A stretch of 39,406 nucleotides of DNA from a virus. Under the pieces are notes generated by a model. It was not told the origin of the DNA, searched no databases, and was given only the letters and a program-made list of their open reading frames with translations. Location of the stretch: the IMG/VR virus record IMGVR_UViG_3300046665_000758, positions 1 to 39,406 of that record. One strand, written 5' to 3'. Below, in pieces: positions 7,787 through 15,658 of the stretch; the first letter of the stretch is position 1; the number at the start of each line of letters is the position of its first letter. A program made the position numbers and the translations under genes.

Positions 7787-9330
7787 TAGCGATCCACCCC
7801 GCTGGAGTACTCGGCATCAAGCTGCTTGAGTTGTGCGCCCAGCTCGCCATTGATATCGCCTGCGATGCCCTTGGCGTCGGTGGCCTGAGTGTTTACTACC
7901 ACCTCGCCCACCTGCACGTTGGTTTCCTTGCTGGCCGAGACCGCGTTGCTGATGGCGTGGCTGGTGGTGCTGTTGAACGGTGAGGCGTTGGCCGCCGCGA
8001 CGGCCTGTTGGCCTTGGGACACGCCTTGCAGGGCTGGGATCGTGGTTGCACCGCTCGCTGGTTGCCCGTCATCGGGCAGCATCGCGTTGCTCTCTGGAAT
8101 ATCCGAGGCTGCACCGCCGATGCCAAAGAAGCTGGCCACGCTGCTGATGCCGTTGGCAATCTGCCGGACACCCTTGCCGATAAAGTCGATGACCTGCTGG
8201 AAGCCGAGGATGATCATGTCCCAGATCCCGGTCACGGCCGTACCCAGCATTTTGAAGGCGTCGATGATGGTAAAGACCACCTCTTTGACCATCGGGTATT
8301 TCTCGAACACCTGGCCAATCAGCGAATCGTTGCCATCGATGAAGTTCATCACGTCGTCGTAGGCCAGCGCGAACAACGCGGCGACTGCGGCGATGGCAGC
8401 ACCTGCAGCAATGATCGGCCAGGTAGCGGCCAGAGTCGCGGCAGCGGCCGAGATCATCGCGGGCAGGTAAAAGGCAGTGACTGCAACAGCTATCGCCCCG
8501 AAGAAGCCGACAATCAGGTTCTGATGCTCGTTCGCCCAGGATACGATCTTGCCCAGCCACTCGATGCCTTTGATGATGGCGGGCAGTAAAGCGTCAGTGA
8601 GTCCCAGCCCGGCCCGGTCCAGACCGCCGCGCAGCTTGTTCATGGCGTCGTCCAGCCGGCCGGCCTGAATCGCGACCTCCTTGCTGACTACGCCCTGCTC
8701 CTTGTGCGCCTTGGTCATGTTCTCGATTTCCTTGCGGCCCTTGAGGATCAGCTCAATGGTCTTGCTGTCGCGAATGCCCAGGCTCTGGATGGTGAAGCGG
8801 GCTTGATTCTTGTCCATGCCTTCAATGGCGCCTGCCACTTCCAGAATCCCCTGCATGGCGTCCTTGCTCTGGCCATCGACGCCTTGAAGGCTGATCCCCA
8901 GCCCGGCAAACGCCTGGGCCTGGCTGGAGTTGACGTCATCCAGCGCGGCGCCCATGGCCTTGGCCATCTTGGCTACTGTGTCCTGCGCGCCCTGGGACGT
9001 GCCGCCTGTGTCTTCAACGGAACGGCGGAACGCGTCCATTTCCTCCACGGCCACGCCGATGGATTCCGAGGTCTGGTTCATCAGGTGAATGTCGGAGGCG
9101 CGGCCGATGGTGCTACTGATGACCTGGCCAACCCCCAGCGCTGCGGTCAGCGCGCCCAGGGCTTTGCTGGCGAAGCCGACAAAGGATTGCCCTGCACCTT
9201 CAGCAACTTTGTCGGTTTCCTTGAGTTTGTTGAGCAGCTTGTCGGCGGCGTTTTCTGATCTTGCGGCGCCCTGCTCGACGCTGCGGGTGTCGCCTTCGAA
9301 CAGCACGGTGAAGGTGTCGAGTAGGGACAT
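7786..9330 (-). CDS. Tail tape measure protein
   Basis: A 514-residue tape measure protein, which sets tail length and is ejected with the DNA. Evidence: a helical N-terminus with RSENAADKLLNKLKETDKV, a phage-TMP-like segment GVAVEEMDAFRRSVEDTGG, and a long hydrophobic region around residues 275-335 (AVAVTAFYLPAMISAAAATL, IAAGAAIAAVAALFALAYDD) that can cross membranes. It lies directly after the frameshifted chaperone, the conserved position. It is short: the usual 1.5 angstrom per residue implies a tail of roughly 75-80 nm. That length is an estimate. Confidence 0.9.
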   Translation of the reverse strand: MSLLDTFTVLFEGDTRSVEQGAARSENAADKLLNKLKETDKVAEGAGQSFVGFASKALGALTAALGVGQVISSTIGRASDIHLMNQTSESIGVAVEEMDAFRRSVEDTGGTSQGAQDTVAKMAKAMGAALDDVNSSQAQAFAGLGISLQGVDGQSKDAMQGILEVAGAIEGMDKNQARFTIQSLGIRDSKTIELILKGRKEIENMTKAHKEQGVVSKEVAIQAGRLDDAMNKLRGGLDRAGLGLTDALLPAIIKGIEWLGKIVSWANEHQNLIVGFFGAIAVAVTAFYLPAMISAAAATLAATWPIIAAGAAIAAVAALFALAYDDVMNFIDGNDSLIGQVFEKYPMVKEVVFTIIDAFKMLGTAVTGIWDMIILGFQQVIDFIGKGVRQIANGISSVASFFGIGGAASDIPESNAMLPDDGQPASGATTIPALQGVSQGQQAVAAANASPFNSTTSHAISNAVSASKETNVQVGEVVVNTQATDAKGIAGDINGELGAQLKQLDAEYSSGVDR

Positions 9331-9881
9331 TTAGCGCCTCTGTTTCTTGCTGTGCTCGATGGCCAGCCATTCGTTGTAGCGGTTGACCTGCACGATCTCC
9401 CAGAGGTCGAAGGCCTCTTCCAGATCTAGGGTTGTCTTGAGTTCGGTTCGGGTTGCAAATCCCGCCGTAAGGATGGCGGCAAAGAATCCATCAGCGTTTG
9501 GATAATCAACGGCAGGTGCTTCCTGATGAGCCCGTCGAAGAAACCCGAGGGACCGCCTTTGCCGAAAAAACTGGTGTTGTACTCCAGCATGGCGAACTCC
9601 AGGCGCAGCAGCGCTTCGCCGTCAGGCACGTGGTTATCGATCAGGGCTTGGGTGCTCAGGCGCATTTGGCCACTGTCCAGCTCCACCGCCACGAAGGACA
9701 GCAACAGTCGCATGGCTTCGACGCTGGCCTGGTACTCGCCCAGCTTGGGGATATTGCTCACCGGGTACTTGGCCAGGATCTCGCGCCCGGCCACGGCCGG
9801 CAGCCGGGAGATGATGAAGGTATGTTCCTGGCCATCGACGTCCTTGATCTGCACGGTGTTGGGCTTGTTCAGCTCGGTCAT
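9331..9881 (-). CDS. Tail assembly chaperone, -1 frameshift product (lambda GT-like)
   Basis: Shifting back one base at 9564-9570 joins the first 106 residues of the chaperone to 77 residues in the -1 frame, ending with TAA at 9331-9333, directly before the tape measure start. The extension contains AAILTAGFATRTELKTTLDL and LWEIVQVNRYNEWLAIEHSK, which look like a genuine folded helical domain, whereas the unshifted C-terminus does not. In lambda, the analogous T extension binds the tape measure and recruits tube protein. The extension fills a 95-base gap that otherwise carries no gene. Confidence 0.8.
9426..9881 (-). CDS. Tail assembly chaperone, unshifted form (lambda G-like)
   Basis: A 151-residue chaperone located between the tail tube and tape measure genes, the conserved place of lambda G/GT-type proteins that coat the tape measure before tube polymerisation. 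Family-like features are VDGQEHTFIISRLPAVAGRE at the N-terminus, the helix PDGEALLRLEFAMLEYN and the SFFGKGGPSGFFD motif. The codons for SFF contain a slippery heptamer (separate entry), so this is the unshifted product. The C-terminus past residue 130 is rich in proline, arginine and glutamine. Confidence 0.85.
   Translation of the reverse strand: MTELNKPNTVQIKDVDGQEHTFIISRLPAVAGREILAKYPVSNIPKLGEYQASVEAMRLLLSFVAVELDSGQMRLSTQALIDNHVPDGEALLRLEFAMLEYNTSFFGKGGPSGFFDGLIRKHLPLIIQTLMDSLPPSLRRDLQPEPNSRQP
9564..9570 (-). promoter_or_regulatory. -1 ribosomal slippery heptamer
   Basis: On the minus strand the sequence is T TTT TTC, with codon boundaries exactly as required for tandem slippage (AGT TTT TTC to TTT TTT). 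It lies inside the chaperone gene and the -1 frame is open from here to 9331. Confidence 0.8.
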
Positions 9882-9890
9882 GGTGACTCC

Positions 9891-10346
9891 TTATTGCGTG
9901 GCACGGGTGCCGCTGATGTCCTGGAAAGCGAACACATAGGCCTTGGATTTTTGCCGGCCGGCGCTAGCCACCGACTTACCGGGAAAGCCGCTGGTCAACT
10001 TGCCGTTGGACGCGGTCAGGGTCGAGCCGTCCGGGTAGGTGGCCACGATGGTGATCACGTCACCGGCTACCCGTTTGCCCTTGGCCGCCCGGTTGGCCTC
10101 GAAGAGGATTTGCAGGTTGTTATCGCCTTCGCTGCCAGGGATGGCGTTGATGGTCGGCAGAATGGGTTGCGGCGAGCTGAACACCACCAGATCGCCGTTG
10201 ACGTTCATCGCGGCGGTGGCGATGGCCACGGCAGGCAGGTCGAACGGATCGGCGTCGTCGGCAAACTCAGTGAAACTGAAACCATTGGGGAAGGTTTTAC
10301 TGGCGATGATATTCAGCGCCAGACCGGTGGCGGAGATGTCGTACAT
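9891..10346 (-). CDS. Tail tube protein (DUF3277/phiTE-like)
   Basis: A 151-residue tail tube protein of the DUF3277 (phiTE tube) type. Evidence: the N-terminal NGFSFTEFADDADPFDLPAV, the central DLVVFSSPQPILPTINAIPG and the strand DVITIVATYPDG, a beta-barrel pattern with the FxxDxDPF-like signature of these proteins. It normally follows directly on the sheath gene; here an unrelated AT-rich gene separates them. The tube is the rigid inner channel through which DNA passes after sheath contraction. Confidence 0.85.
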   Translation of the reverse strand: MYDISATGLALNIIASKTFPNGFSFTEFADDADPFDLPAVAIATAAMNVNGDLVVFSSPQPILPTINAIPGSEGDNNLQILFEANRAAKGKRVAGDVITIVATYPDGSTLTASNGKLTSGFPGKSVASAGRQKSKAYVFAFQDISGTRATQ

Positions 10347-10597
10347 TGTTTAGCCTCAGTAAATATTACAAGTATCAGAATTCAAAGCATGAATGGGTCA
10401 AGCACGAGAAAGGTTTATCACCAGCAATACTTGACAGCAAACTCAAACAATCATTTGAGAGCAAAAGCAGAAAACGAAATGAAGCCAATCCTTCAGAAAA
10501 CACTTAGAATTTTATTAGGAAAGACTTTTTGGACTGAGGGCGCACAGGCTCACAAATTTAAAATGCAGCCCTAAAATAGCGCCCCACTCGTCAACCA
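10347..10597. other. AT-rich gap downstream of inserted gene
   Basis: About 250 AT-rich bases with no gene that can be supported. A weak 6-bp inverted repeat (CTCAAA/TTTGAG) lies at 10442-10459 without a U-tract. The late transcript must cross this stretch to reach the tube gene. Composition matches the neighbouring inserted gene and not the phage backbone, so it probably came with it. Confidence 0.5.
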
Positions 10598-11701
10598 TCA
10601 ATACAGACTAACCACATAAGAATTACTAGAAAATATTTGCGAGTCAATATATAGCACCCCGCTCCAATTAGTATAAAACAACGTAGTATGCCCTGTAGCC
10701 ATCATTTTAACGTTAGCCCCGCTAACCTTGACCCTCACATAATCGTTATAGCCATCACTACGCGCAGCATTTCTAACAACCTGTAGCTTGGCTCCAGAGG
10801 CTATCTCTGTCCGAATTTGCGTTGAACCGGCGAACCCCTCTTGAAATCCGTATATAATATCGGTTGCAATATAGCTAATATCAGACTCAACTGACTGATA
10901 TTCGACCGCGTTCTGGCCTTTTAGAAGTTCTTTAATTGACTCTGCGCTATCGTAATTAGGGACAGCTTTAAAAATATCACTGAAAGTTGCGGCCTGGGTA
11001 AGCGTTCTATCCACCGGAGCGAAGGCGTACCCCAGTGAATTAGCCAGCTTCAATTGTCTATTCTCCCAGCCTGGTCGCTCGGTTTCGGGTGTGCCCCATG
11101 AAGAATCATCGACTAAAACTCGTTTATAGCCGAGTGCGTGAAGCGCAATTAACTCCCGCCCGAGCATTCTAGGGCGTTTGTTGCCATCATCCCAAATTTT
11201 GACATCATTTAATTCCTGAACCTCACCCGGAATGTGAAGATAAAACATGGAATTACTATGAATACCTCCTAACAACCATGAATCATTTAAGAATGTCCAC
11301 CAATATTTTTCTGACAAAACCGAACCTTGGGTTGTGCTCGCGTGCGACTTATTATGGTTTTCCTTGGTTTGATTGTCTACTGTGCCTTGATATGGAGTTA
11401 CAGAGGTAATTCCGAAACCAGAAATAATAGCTCCTCTTTGCCTTATCGTATCAGGACCTAGAACCAGAGCGTTAAGCGCATTTTGATTAGCCGCTTTATA
11501 AAGAATGTAAGCGTACGCACAATTTATGCCAAACTCATTCAGATCCATATCGGATTGATAGCTGGCTGACCACCGATCAATTCCACGAGCCATTTTATAA
11601 AGCTCTTGCATCTTCCCTTGATAGTTATCCGTCTTCGTACCGCTTATGTCATTCCAAGACAAAGTAGCATTTTGTTTAAACTGCATTTCGCTCCACAACA
11701 T
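10598..11701 (-). CDS. Unrecognised moron-like protein between sheath and tube genes
   Basis: A 367-residue protein that I do not recognise. The ATG at 11701 is chosen because GGGAG lies seven to eight bases upstream; an ATG at 11725 would add eight residues but has no ribosome site. The sequence looks soluble, without a signal peptide or clear membrane segment. It contains EKYWWTFLNDSWLLGGIHSN, PRMLGRELIALHALGYKRV and a beta-rich C-terminus (about residues 275-367) such as YIATDIIYGFQEGFAGSTQI. A compact N-terminal part rich in Asn, Tyr and Trp may be an enzyme or effector domain; this is a guess. AT-rich composition, its own promoter and insertion inside a conserved gene pair mark it as a moron, perhaps expressed in the lysogen. 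Confidence 0.8.
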   Translation of the reverse strand: MLWSEMQFKQNATLSWNDISGTKTDNYQGKMQELYKMARGIDRWSASYQSDMDLNEFGINCAYAYILYKAANQNALNALVLGPDTIRQRGAIISGFGITSVTPYQGTVDNQTKENHNKSHASTTQGSVLSEKYWWTFLNDSWLLGGIHSNSMFYLHIPGEVQELNDVKIWDDGNKRPRMLGRELIALHALGYKRVLVDDSSWGTPETERPGWENRQLKLANSLGYAFAPVDRTLTQAATFSDIFKAVPNYDSAESIKELLKGQNAVEYQSVESDISYIATDIIYGFQEGFAGSTQIRTEIASGAKLQVVRNAARSDGYNDYVRVKVSGANVKMMATGHTTLFYTNWSGVLYIDSQIFSSNSYVVSLY

Positions 11702-11917
11702 AACTTCACTCCCTCGCAAATGCATTCCATGAACGACACAAATGAATCGCCAATTAACACGAAAGCCAACACAGTTTGATCAGCTTTTTAATACCACCCA
11801 ATATTGGTTAACACTATCCCACGCAATAGACATCGAGTAAAAAACACAACACCACTCTTGTCAAGTATCGCCTTCACCCTATAAACATAGGCCACTAACC
11901 AGGTAGGCAACAACATA
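11702..11917. other. AT-rich gap upstream of moron gene
   Basis: About 216 gene-free AT-rich bases between the sheath stop and the moron. It holds the promoter listed separately and otherwise nothing that can be supported. Confidence 0.5.
11836..11864 (-). promoter_or_regulatory. Promoter for the inserted moron gene
   Basis: On the minus strand TTGACA (11864-11859) is followed after 17 bases by TTTACT (11841-11836). A consensus -35 with correct spacing lies about 135 bases upstream of the moron start, in an otherwise gene-free AT-rich stretch. Independent promoters are typical of morons. Confidence 0.55.
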
Positions 11918-13414
11918 TCAAATCAGATTGTGCGAGCCCTCAATCTTGCGTACCACATCATTCTTGCTATAGGCCAACGTGTACTGCGCCACATACTCGG
12001 TCGCCCCGCTCTCCCCGGTACGCGGCACGATGGCCACGTCAGCCCAGAAGCCATTGATCTGCACGTCGCGCCAGGCATCCGGGTCGCCGGAGAGCTGAGT
12101 GACGGCAATCTGCTGGGCCGTGGTCAGTTCCTTGCCGATGCTGATCGTGCCGTTGAATTTCGCCAGGTTGGCGCCCTCCACCACCTGGCCCAGCACCATG
12201 CCGCGCCCGTCGTTGTTGGCCGGGATCTTGCCCAGTGACAACTGCAGGCTGAGCAGCCGTGCGGTGAGGTAGGCCTTGAGCCATTGCTCATTGGCGTGGA
12301 CGTTCATATCCAGCGGTGCGGTGGCGCCGCCCTGCAGGTAGCCGCGCTGGAAGAAGGCGATTTTCTGCCCGGCGCTGGCCGTCTCGCCGTAATAGCTGAT
12401 GCGCATGGCGTCGTAGGTGTTGGCGTCAGTGTTGGAGCTGACATCCGCTGCCATACCGGGCACCTGCCGGTACATGTAGTTCACTGTGGCGTTGCGGCGC
12501 TGGTAGTTGGTCGCGGCCATGATCGCGGCGGGGATCGACTCCTTGTATTGGCCACTCGCGCCATTGAGCATCAGCCCGGTAGAGGCGAAGCTTTGCAGGG
12601 CGGCGTAGAAGCTTTGAGCCGTGGCGGCTGAGACGCCGACCAGGAACATGTATTTCACGTTTAGCGCGGCGTTGTACTGCGCCACCGGTACCGCTTCGTC
12701 GACGGTGATGGCTGGATAGCTGAACGAGCCGAACGAGTCGGTAATGTCCTCGGCGGCTTGCAGGGCTTCCAAGGGAGTCTGCACGACGCTACCTGGCGAC
12801 AGAATCGCCGAGGCCTGGGTCCAGCCCAGCAGGTCGGCCAGTTCGGTGGCCCCCACTTTGACTGGCGCGTTGACGGCGGTACCGCCGCTCAAGGTGAAAA
12901 TCGCGGCAATAGGGTCATAGCTGACGGTGGCGTCGGTCCATTGCGCGCCGCCCGCTGTATAGCTCTGAATGGCTTCTTCGATAGCGGTGGCCACGTCGGC
13001 GAAAGTACTGGCGGTGGACAGGTCGATGCCTTGCAGGGTCTGTTCGCCGTCCCCCAGGGTCAGGATCAGTGAACCAGCGGATACAGCCTTGAGCTGGCTG
13101 AGAGTGTTACCCGTCTTGATCCCGAAGATCTGCGGCTTGCGCGGCTCGGTGACCAGCGCGGCAAAGCGGATTTTCTTTGCCTGGCTGGCAGGTGCCGGGC
13201 TGATGTAGCTGAAATACTGGTTGGCAAACGCGGCCTCCGGGCTGGCGGCGCCGAAATATCGGTCGGCATCGCCTTTTTCCATGGTGACCATGGCATCCAC
13301 CGGCACACGGGGGTCGCTGCTGAAGCGCAGGCCCACCAGCTCGCGCTCGGCGACGGCTTGGGCGCCCGCGACGCCGGAGGTGATGTGTACATAGCGGTCA
13401 ATCGAGATCGACAT
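11918..13414 (-). CDS. Contractile tail sheath protein (DUF3383)
   Basis: A 498-residue sheath protein of the DUF3383 family, showing that the tail is contractile. Family features are the opening ISIDRYVHITSGVAGAQAVA, then VTMEKGDADRYFGAASPEA and FANQYFSYISPAPASQAKKI, a variable beta-rich insertion around residues 110-220, and a conserved C-terminal part with GFWADVAIVPRTGESGATEY. The sheath polymerises around the tube and shortens on contact with the host. It follows the connector genes and precedes the moron and tube genes. Confidence 0.9.
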   Translation of the reverse strand: MSISIDRYVHITSGVAGAQAVAERELVGLRFSSDPRVPVDAMVTMEKGDADRYFGAASPEAAFANQYFSYISPAPASQAKKIRFAALVTEPRKPQIFGIKTGNTLSQLKAVSAGSLILTLGDGEQTLQGIDLSTASTFADVATAIEEAIQSYTAGGAQWTDATVSYDPIAAIFTLSGGTAVNAPVKVGATELADLLGWTQASAILSPGSVVQTPLEALQAAEDITDSFGSFSYPAITVDEAVPVAQYNAALNVKYMFLVGVSAATAQSFYAALQSFASTGLMLNGASGQYKESIPAAIMAATNYQRRNATVNYMYRQVPGMAADVSSNTDANTYDAMRISYYGETASAGQKIAFFQRGYLQGGATAPLDMNVHANEQWLKAYLTARLLSLQLSLGKIPANNDGRGMVLGQVVEGANLAKFNGTISIGKELTTAQQIAVTQLSGDPDAWRDVQINGFWADVAIVPRTGESGATEYVAQYTLAYSKNDVVRKIEGSHNLI

Positions 13415-13424
13415 GGGTCGGGCC

Positions 13425-13961
13425 TCATACTCGGGTTATTGCATGCTCGATGGCGTCCACGGACGGCGTGATGAGCGTGATGCTGCGCAGATGCGAAACG
13501 GTGAAGTCGAAGGATGGCGCCGCCTCCTGCTGGCCCTGATCGTTCTCGAAGAACGGGCAACGGATGGCGGTGATGCGCTGCAGCCCGGCGCCGTGGCGGC
13601 TCAGGGTGTCGATAAAGGGCTGCGAGCTGATCAGCATCGCGGCCAGGCTGGTCAGGTCTTCGGCGGTCGCGGCTGTGGTGTCGTGTGGATCGCTGCGGGC
13701 GTAACCACCGAGCTGGAAATGCGCCAGCATGCGTTGGGTTTCGCTGTGGCGCTGCTGGCCGCTGGCTGGGTCGTAACGGTCCTTGCGGTGCTGCCAGCCG
13801 TAGCGGCTGCTATCCACCGGGAAGAAGTACAGGCCTCGGGTGGCTCTGCCCTGCCCCGTGGGCTGATGCCCGGCCAGCACCGCCAGGTCGGTGATGCCCT
13901 GGCGTGACAGCAACCCCAGCAGCGTCGAGCGGATCAACGCCTTGAGCTGGTTATCGGTCAC
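13425..13961 (-). CDS. Neck/gateway tail-terminator-like protein
   Basis: A 178-residue protein immediately upstream of the sheath gene. The pattern with ATRGLYFFPVDSSRYGWQHR, a central Thr/Ala-rich helix (TAATAEDLTSLAAMLISSQP) and the strands FDFTVSHLRSITLITPSV matches the neck or gateway proteins annotated in simple contractile phages, which cap the tube and join it to the head. The designation is by motif and gene order; it could also be called tail terminator. Four-base overlap with the preceding collar gene. Confidence 0.65.
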   Translation of the reverse strand: MTDNQLKALIRSTLLGLLSRQGITDLAVLAGHQPTGQGRATRGLYFFPVDSSRYGWQHRKDRYDPASGQQRHSETQRMLAHFQLGGYARSDPHDTTAATAEDLTSLAAMLISSQPFIDTLSRHGAGLQRITAIRCPFFENDQGQQEAAPSFDFTVSHLRSITLITPSVDAIEHAITRV

Positions 13962-14332
13962 GGCACCGGCCCCACATCCACCACCAGCACGCCGCGCCAG
14001 CCATCCTGGGCCGACCAGTCCAGCAGGTTGGCCACTTCATGGCGGCGGCCATTGAAGTCGAGCAGATCTGGCGAGGCTTCGCGCTGGATGCCCTCAATGG
14101 CTACCGAGGCGTAGAAGGTCGCGTAGGTCTTGGCCAGATCCAGGCCCATGGCGGTGTAACGGGTACGATCAACCGCCTGCCAACTGCCGATCACGTCCAC
14201 CGGCGCATCGTAGGCGGTGACCCACTGGCCAAGCTCGTTTTCGCTGCGGCCATTGGCGTGGTGCCAGCGCACCAACTGGCCGCCGATCACGCCCAGTGCT
14301 AGGCCCAGCAGGTTGACGCCGGGAATCATCAT
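13958..14332 (-). CDS. Collar/head-closure protein
   Basis: A 124-residue protein with an N-terminal hydrophobic stretch (PGVNLLGLALGVIGGQLV), then WVTAYDAPVDVIGSWQAVDR and a beta-rich C-terminus. Such small proteins between the head-tail adaptor and the sheath form the collar in related phages. The N-terminal stretch is probably a buried helix and not a membrane anchor. It overlaps both neighbours by four bases, indicating coupled translation. Confidence 0.65.
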   Translation of the reverse strand: MMIPGVNLLGLALGVIGGQLVRWHHANGRSENELGQWVTAYDAPVDVIGSWQAVDRTRYTAMGLDLAKTYATFYASVAIEGIQREASPDLLDFNGRRHEVANLLDWSAQDGWRGVLVVDVGPVP

Positions 14333-14796
14333 AGGTCCACCACATCGTTGTTGACTGAGCCGATCAGCAGGCCGGTGTCCACCAAGGGCTTGACCGAGAC
14401 GCCAGGGGTTTTACGTCGCGCACGACGTGCTGCCACGGTGGCATCGGCCAAGGGTGGCGCGGTGATCTGGCTGATGGTTTTTTTGATATCGGCGGCTGCT
14501 CGAGCACCGAACTGATAGAGCATGGCCGGGGCTTCGATCTGACCGTTGAGCACGGCCTTACAGCCGCTGCGCAGGGATTCGCGCCAGGCGTTACGCTGTT
14601 GCTCGATGGTCGGGCGCATAAAGGGCCGCGCATGCTCAGGGTGGAACTCCTGAATGCTCGCCACATAGGCCACAGGCGTGCCGTCGGGGTATTTGGCCGA
14701 CTCAAAGAAGCCGACCCGGGCATGCTTGTGAGCGATGGCCTGCATGGCCCGGCGCAACGCCTCGCTACCCGCGCGATTCTGGCTTACCTTCGCCAC
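14329..14796 (-). CDS. Tail completion/neck protein (HK97 gp10-like)
   Basis: A 155-residue protein with KHARVGFFESAKYPDGTPVA near residue 25, the phrase EFHPEHARPFMRPTIEQQRN and a C-terminal PGVSVKPLVDTGLLIGSVNN. These match the HK97 gp10-like neck/completion family (glycine-rich start, RPFMRP and the terminal PLVDTG motif). The role is to close the head-tail interface. It overlaps the DUF4054 gene by 13 bases and the collar gene by four. Confidence 0.75.
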   Translation of the reverse strand: MAKVSQNRAGSEALRRAMQAIAHKHARVGFFESAKYPDGTPVAYVASIQEFHPEHARPFMRPTIEQQRNAWRESLRSGCKAVLNGQIEAPAMLYQFGARAAADIKKTISQITAPPLADATVAARRARRKTPGVSVKPLVDTGLLIGSVNNDVVDL

Positions 14797-15212
14797 AAAC
14801 GCCTCCCCTTTGGAAACAGCCCGCCCACCGCACGAAAGGCCGCTCGCTCAGGCAACCCGCCGACATAGAAACCGCCGGCGGTGCAGCGCTTGAGCAGGGC
14901 CAGCAGTTGCAAACCGTAGGGGGTCAATCCCAGCCAATACGCCCAGGCATCATCGCCACCCGGTGGCGGCGCGATGGAGACGCTGACCTTATCGATGGTG
15001 GCGCTGGTGACCTGGCCGCTGACTCCGCCTGCGCGTGCCTGGGCGGCCACGGTCAGCAGATGCGCCACCATCAGCATGAGCATCTGGCTTGAGCAGTTGC
15101 AGCCCGTGTCGGCGAGGAAGCATTGGGCTTCGGTCGCCATGGCCAGAAGCTGTTCATCGGTCTGCGCGGCAAACTGCGGATACAGCAGGCGGAAAGTGTC
15201 CGGAACGAACAT
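14784..15212 (-). CDS. DUF4054 head-tail adaptor
   Basis: A 142-residue protein of the DUF4054 type, a helical head-tail connector (HK97 gp6-like role). Features are FRLLYPQFAAQTDEQLLAMA, the histidine- and leucine-rich helix MLMLMVAHLLTVAAQ, then VTSATIDKVSVSIAPPPGG and SYWLGL-like AYWLGLTPYGLQLLALLKR. The end is basic. It lies between the small head gene and the gp10-like gene, as expected for the adaptor. Confidence 0.8.
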   Translation of the reverse strand: MFVPDTFRLLYPQFAAQTDEQLLAMATEAQCFLADTGCNCSSQMLMLMVAHLLTVAAQARAGGVSGQVTSATIDKVSVSIAPPPGGDDAWAYWLGLTPYGLQLLALLKRCTAGGFYVGGLPERAAFRAVGGLFPKGRRLWRR

Positions 15213-15214
15213 GT

Positions 15215-15592
15215 TCAGCCCCTGCTCTTTTTTACCGGCTTGCCAGTGACTGGAGCCTCGCCCTCGGCAAAGTCCTGCTCCACCAGCGGCGCCGAGGCAT
15301 CGCGGCCGGTCATGCTGGCGGCGACCTTGTCCGGCTCGGCCTTGGCTTGGGACACGCTGATATAGGCGTTGCTCTCGTGCAGGCGGAACACCTCATTACG
15401 GCGCAGCTCGGCCAGTTGCTCAGCGGTCACTTCGGTGACCACGCCCAGGGGGGTAATCAGGTGTTTGTTGGCCACGTTGGCCTTACCGGCGATAAATACC
15501 GAGGTTTCCAGTTGGGGCGCGCCACCAGGCACATCGGTGTAGGTGCTGTAGCTCTGGTCATTGCTCAGGGTGGAATAGACGTAGATCGTCAT
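15215..15592 (-). CDS. Small head-region protein of unknown function
   Basis: A 125-residue protein with no recognised domain. The ATG at 15592 is preceded by GAGG at eight bases; a GTG three bases earlier is possible. The first half is beta-rich with TYTDVPGGAPQLETSVFIAG, the centre carries VTEVTAEQLAELRRNEVFRL, and the C-terminus is lysine-rich. Its place between the major capsid and the adaptor suggests a minor head, decoration or connector part. A terminator lies between it and the capsid gene, so it is likely made in smaller amounts. Confidence 0.7.
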   Translation of the reverse strand: MTIYVYSTLSNDQSYSTYTDVPGGAPQLETSVFIAGKANVANKHLITPLGVVTEVTAEQLAELRRNEVFRLHESNAYISVSQAKAEPDKVAASMTGRDASAPLVEQDFAEGEAPVTGKPVKKSRG

Positions 15593-15608
15593 CACGGCAT
15601 CCTCATCA

Positions 15609-15639
15609 GAAAAAGAAAGCCCGGCGCAGAGGCCGGGCT
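15609..15639 (-). terminator. Intrinsic terminator after the major capsid gene
   Basis: On the minus strand AGCCCGGC, a six-base loop and GCCGGGCT are followed by TTTCTTTTTC. It lies just after the capsid stop and would let the capsid be made in excess over downstream genes, while antitermination would allow readthrough. Confidence 0.75.
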
Positions 15640-15658
15640 GGTCGAAGAATGGTATGGG

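Noticed and set aside
9498-10574. Plus-strand frame of 358 codons across the tail chaperone and tube genes
   Set aside because: It is antisense to two well-supported structural genes, has no family resemblance and ends in the AT-rich gap.
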